A DNA stretch of 64,000 bases, from NCBI GenBank assembly GCA_963788325.1, contig CAWBGJ010000011.1, forward strand, positions 30,516-94,515, given 5' to 3'. Within the stretch, counting starts at the first letter, position 1; each line of letters starts with the position of its first letter. This document shows, piece by piece, positions 63,857-64,000 of the stretch. This DNA is from Prado023 sp963788325 (GTDB lineage: Bacteria > Actinomycetota > Actinomycetes > S36-B12 > CAIYMF01). The notes under the pieces are model-generated. The model did not search any database, was not told the origin of the DNA, and was given only the letters and a program-made list of their open reading frames with translations. A program made the translations under genes and the position numbers.

Positions 63857-64000
63857 ATGCGAGGACATGAGCGCCGCGAGGAACGACGCGACGAGCGAGC
63901 GACCTTCGGCGCCCGCGGGAACGCGGACCGCTACCAGATGCGCGAGAAGATGCTGAGCATCGGCGACGACTTTCTGGATCGAGGACGAGTCCGGCCGCCG
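63857..64000 (+). CDS. LURP-one/scramblase-like protein, 5' part cut by window edge
   Basis: ATG followed by a charged N-terminus and RYQMREKMLSIGDD, the conserved start of actinobacterial LURP-one-related proteins. An extra T near 63970 shifts the frame; removing it gives FWIEDESGRR, the next conserved block. GGAAG lies upstream. Only about 48 residues are in view. Confidence 0.6.
   Translation, partial: MRGHERREERRDERATFGARGNADRYQMREKMLSIGDDFLDRGRVRPP

Overview
This is a high-GC (roughly two-thirds G+C) chromosomal segment of an actinobacterium. The evidence is the PhoP/PhoR-type two-component pair with mycobacterial-style PhoP boxes, DrrA/DrrB-type ABC genes, an HTH-nSTAND-WD40 protein, DUF4956/VTC genes and frequent GTG starts. 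I cannot place it below phylum with confidence. The gene content suggests a facultative anaerobe able to ferment polyols.

Layout. 1-7.6 kb: an ISL3 transposase remnant, then a polyol locus: a double-Rossmann zinc dehydrogenase (-), a SorC-type regulator (-), a mannitol-type PTS EIICBA (+), a DeoR-type repressor and a 1-phosphofructokinase-type kinase. 7.8-14.4 kb: a leftward fermentation operon adhE-pflB-pflA-focA, in which focA has lost its first third. A nearly identical promoter/leader module lies in front of the dehydrogenase, the PTS and adhE, so sugar-alcohol uptake and pyruvate-formate-lyase/ethanol fermentation appear to form one regulon. 14.7-20.6 kb: a PhoR-like kinase and PhoP-like regulator, divergent from two membrane glycosyltransferases, with two inverted pairs of PhoP-box repeats between them. 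21-25.2 kb: ArsR regulator plus double SRPBCC protein, then an internally duplicated DUF3533-like membrane protein. 25.3-28.3 kb: IS630 remnant, MNT-type nucleotidyltransferase, GH3 glycosidase. 28.9-32.1 kb: RHH regulator, DUF4097 protein, DrrA/DrrB-type ABC exporter. 32.2-41.5 kb: a mosaic of small regulator/effector sets: SnoaL-like gene, Phd/RelE toxin-antitoxin, TetR plus membrane protein behind a heptamer repeat, hydrolases, NmrA/MarR/SDR operon, membrane protein plus HxlR, lipoprotein. 41.8-45.1 kb: DUF4956, VTC domain and carbohydrate-binding lipoprotein. 45.3-51.8 kb: GNAT, VOC, DUF998, HTH-nSTAND1-WD40 protein. 52.4-55.7 kb: three exported proteins, one an FG-GAP propeller. 55.7-57.1 kb: IS256 and IS110 fragments around a BrnT-like toxin-antitoxin pair. 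57.5-64 kb: TMEM175-like channel, TetR, CoA-disulfide reductase-rhodanese fusion, P-type cation ATPase, and the start of a LURP-one-like gene at the right edge.

Sequence quality matters here. Many otherwise well-conserved genes carry single-base indels, several in compensating pairs that restore the frame, and they become denser toward the right end. I read most of these as residual assembly errors rather than gene decay. No rRNA, tRNA or CRISPR array was found.
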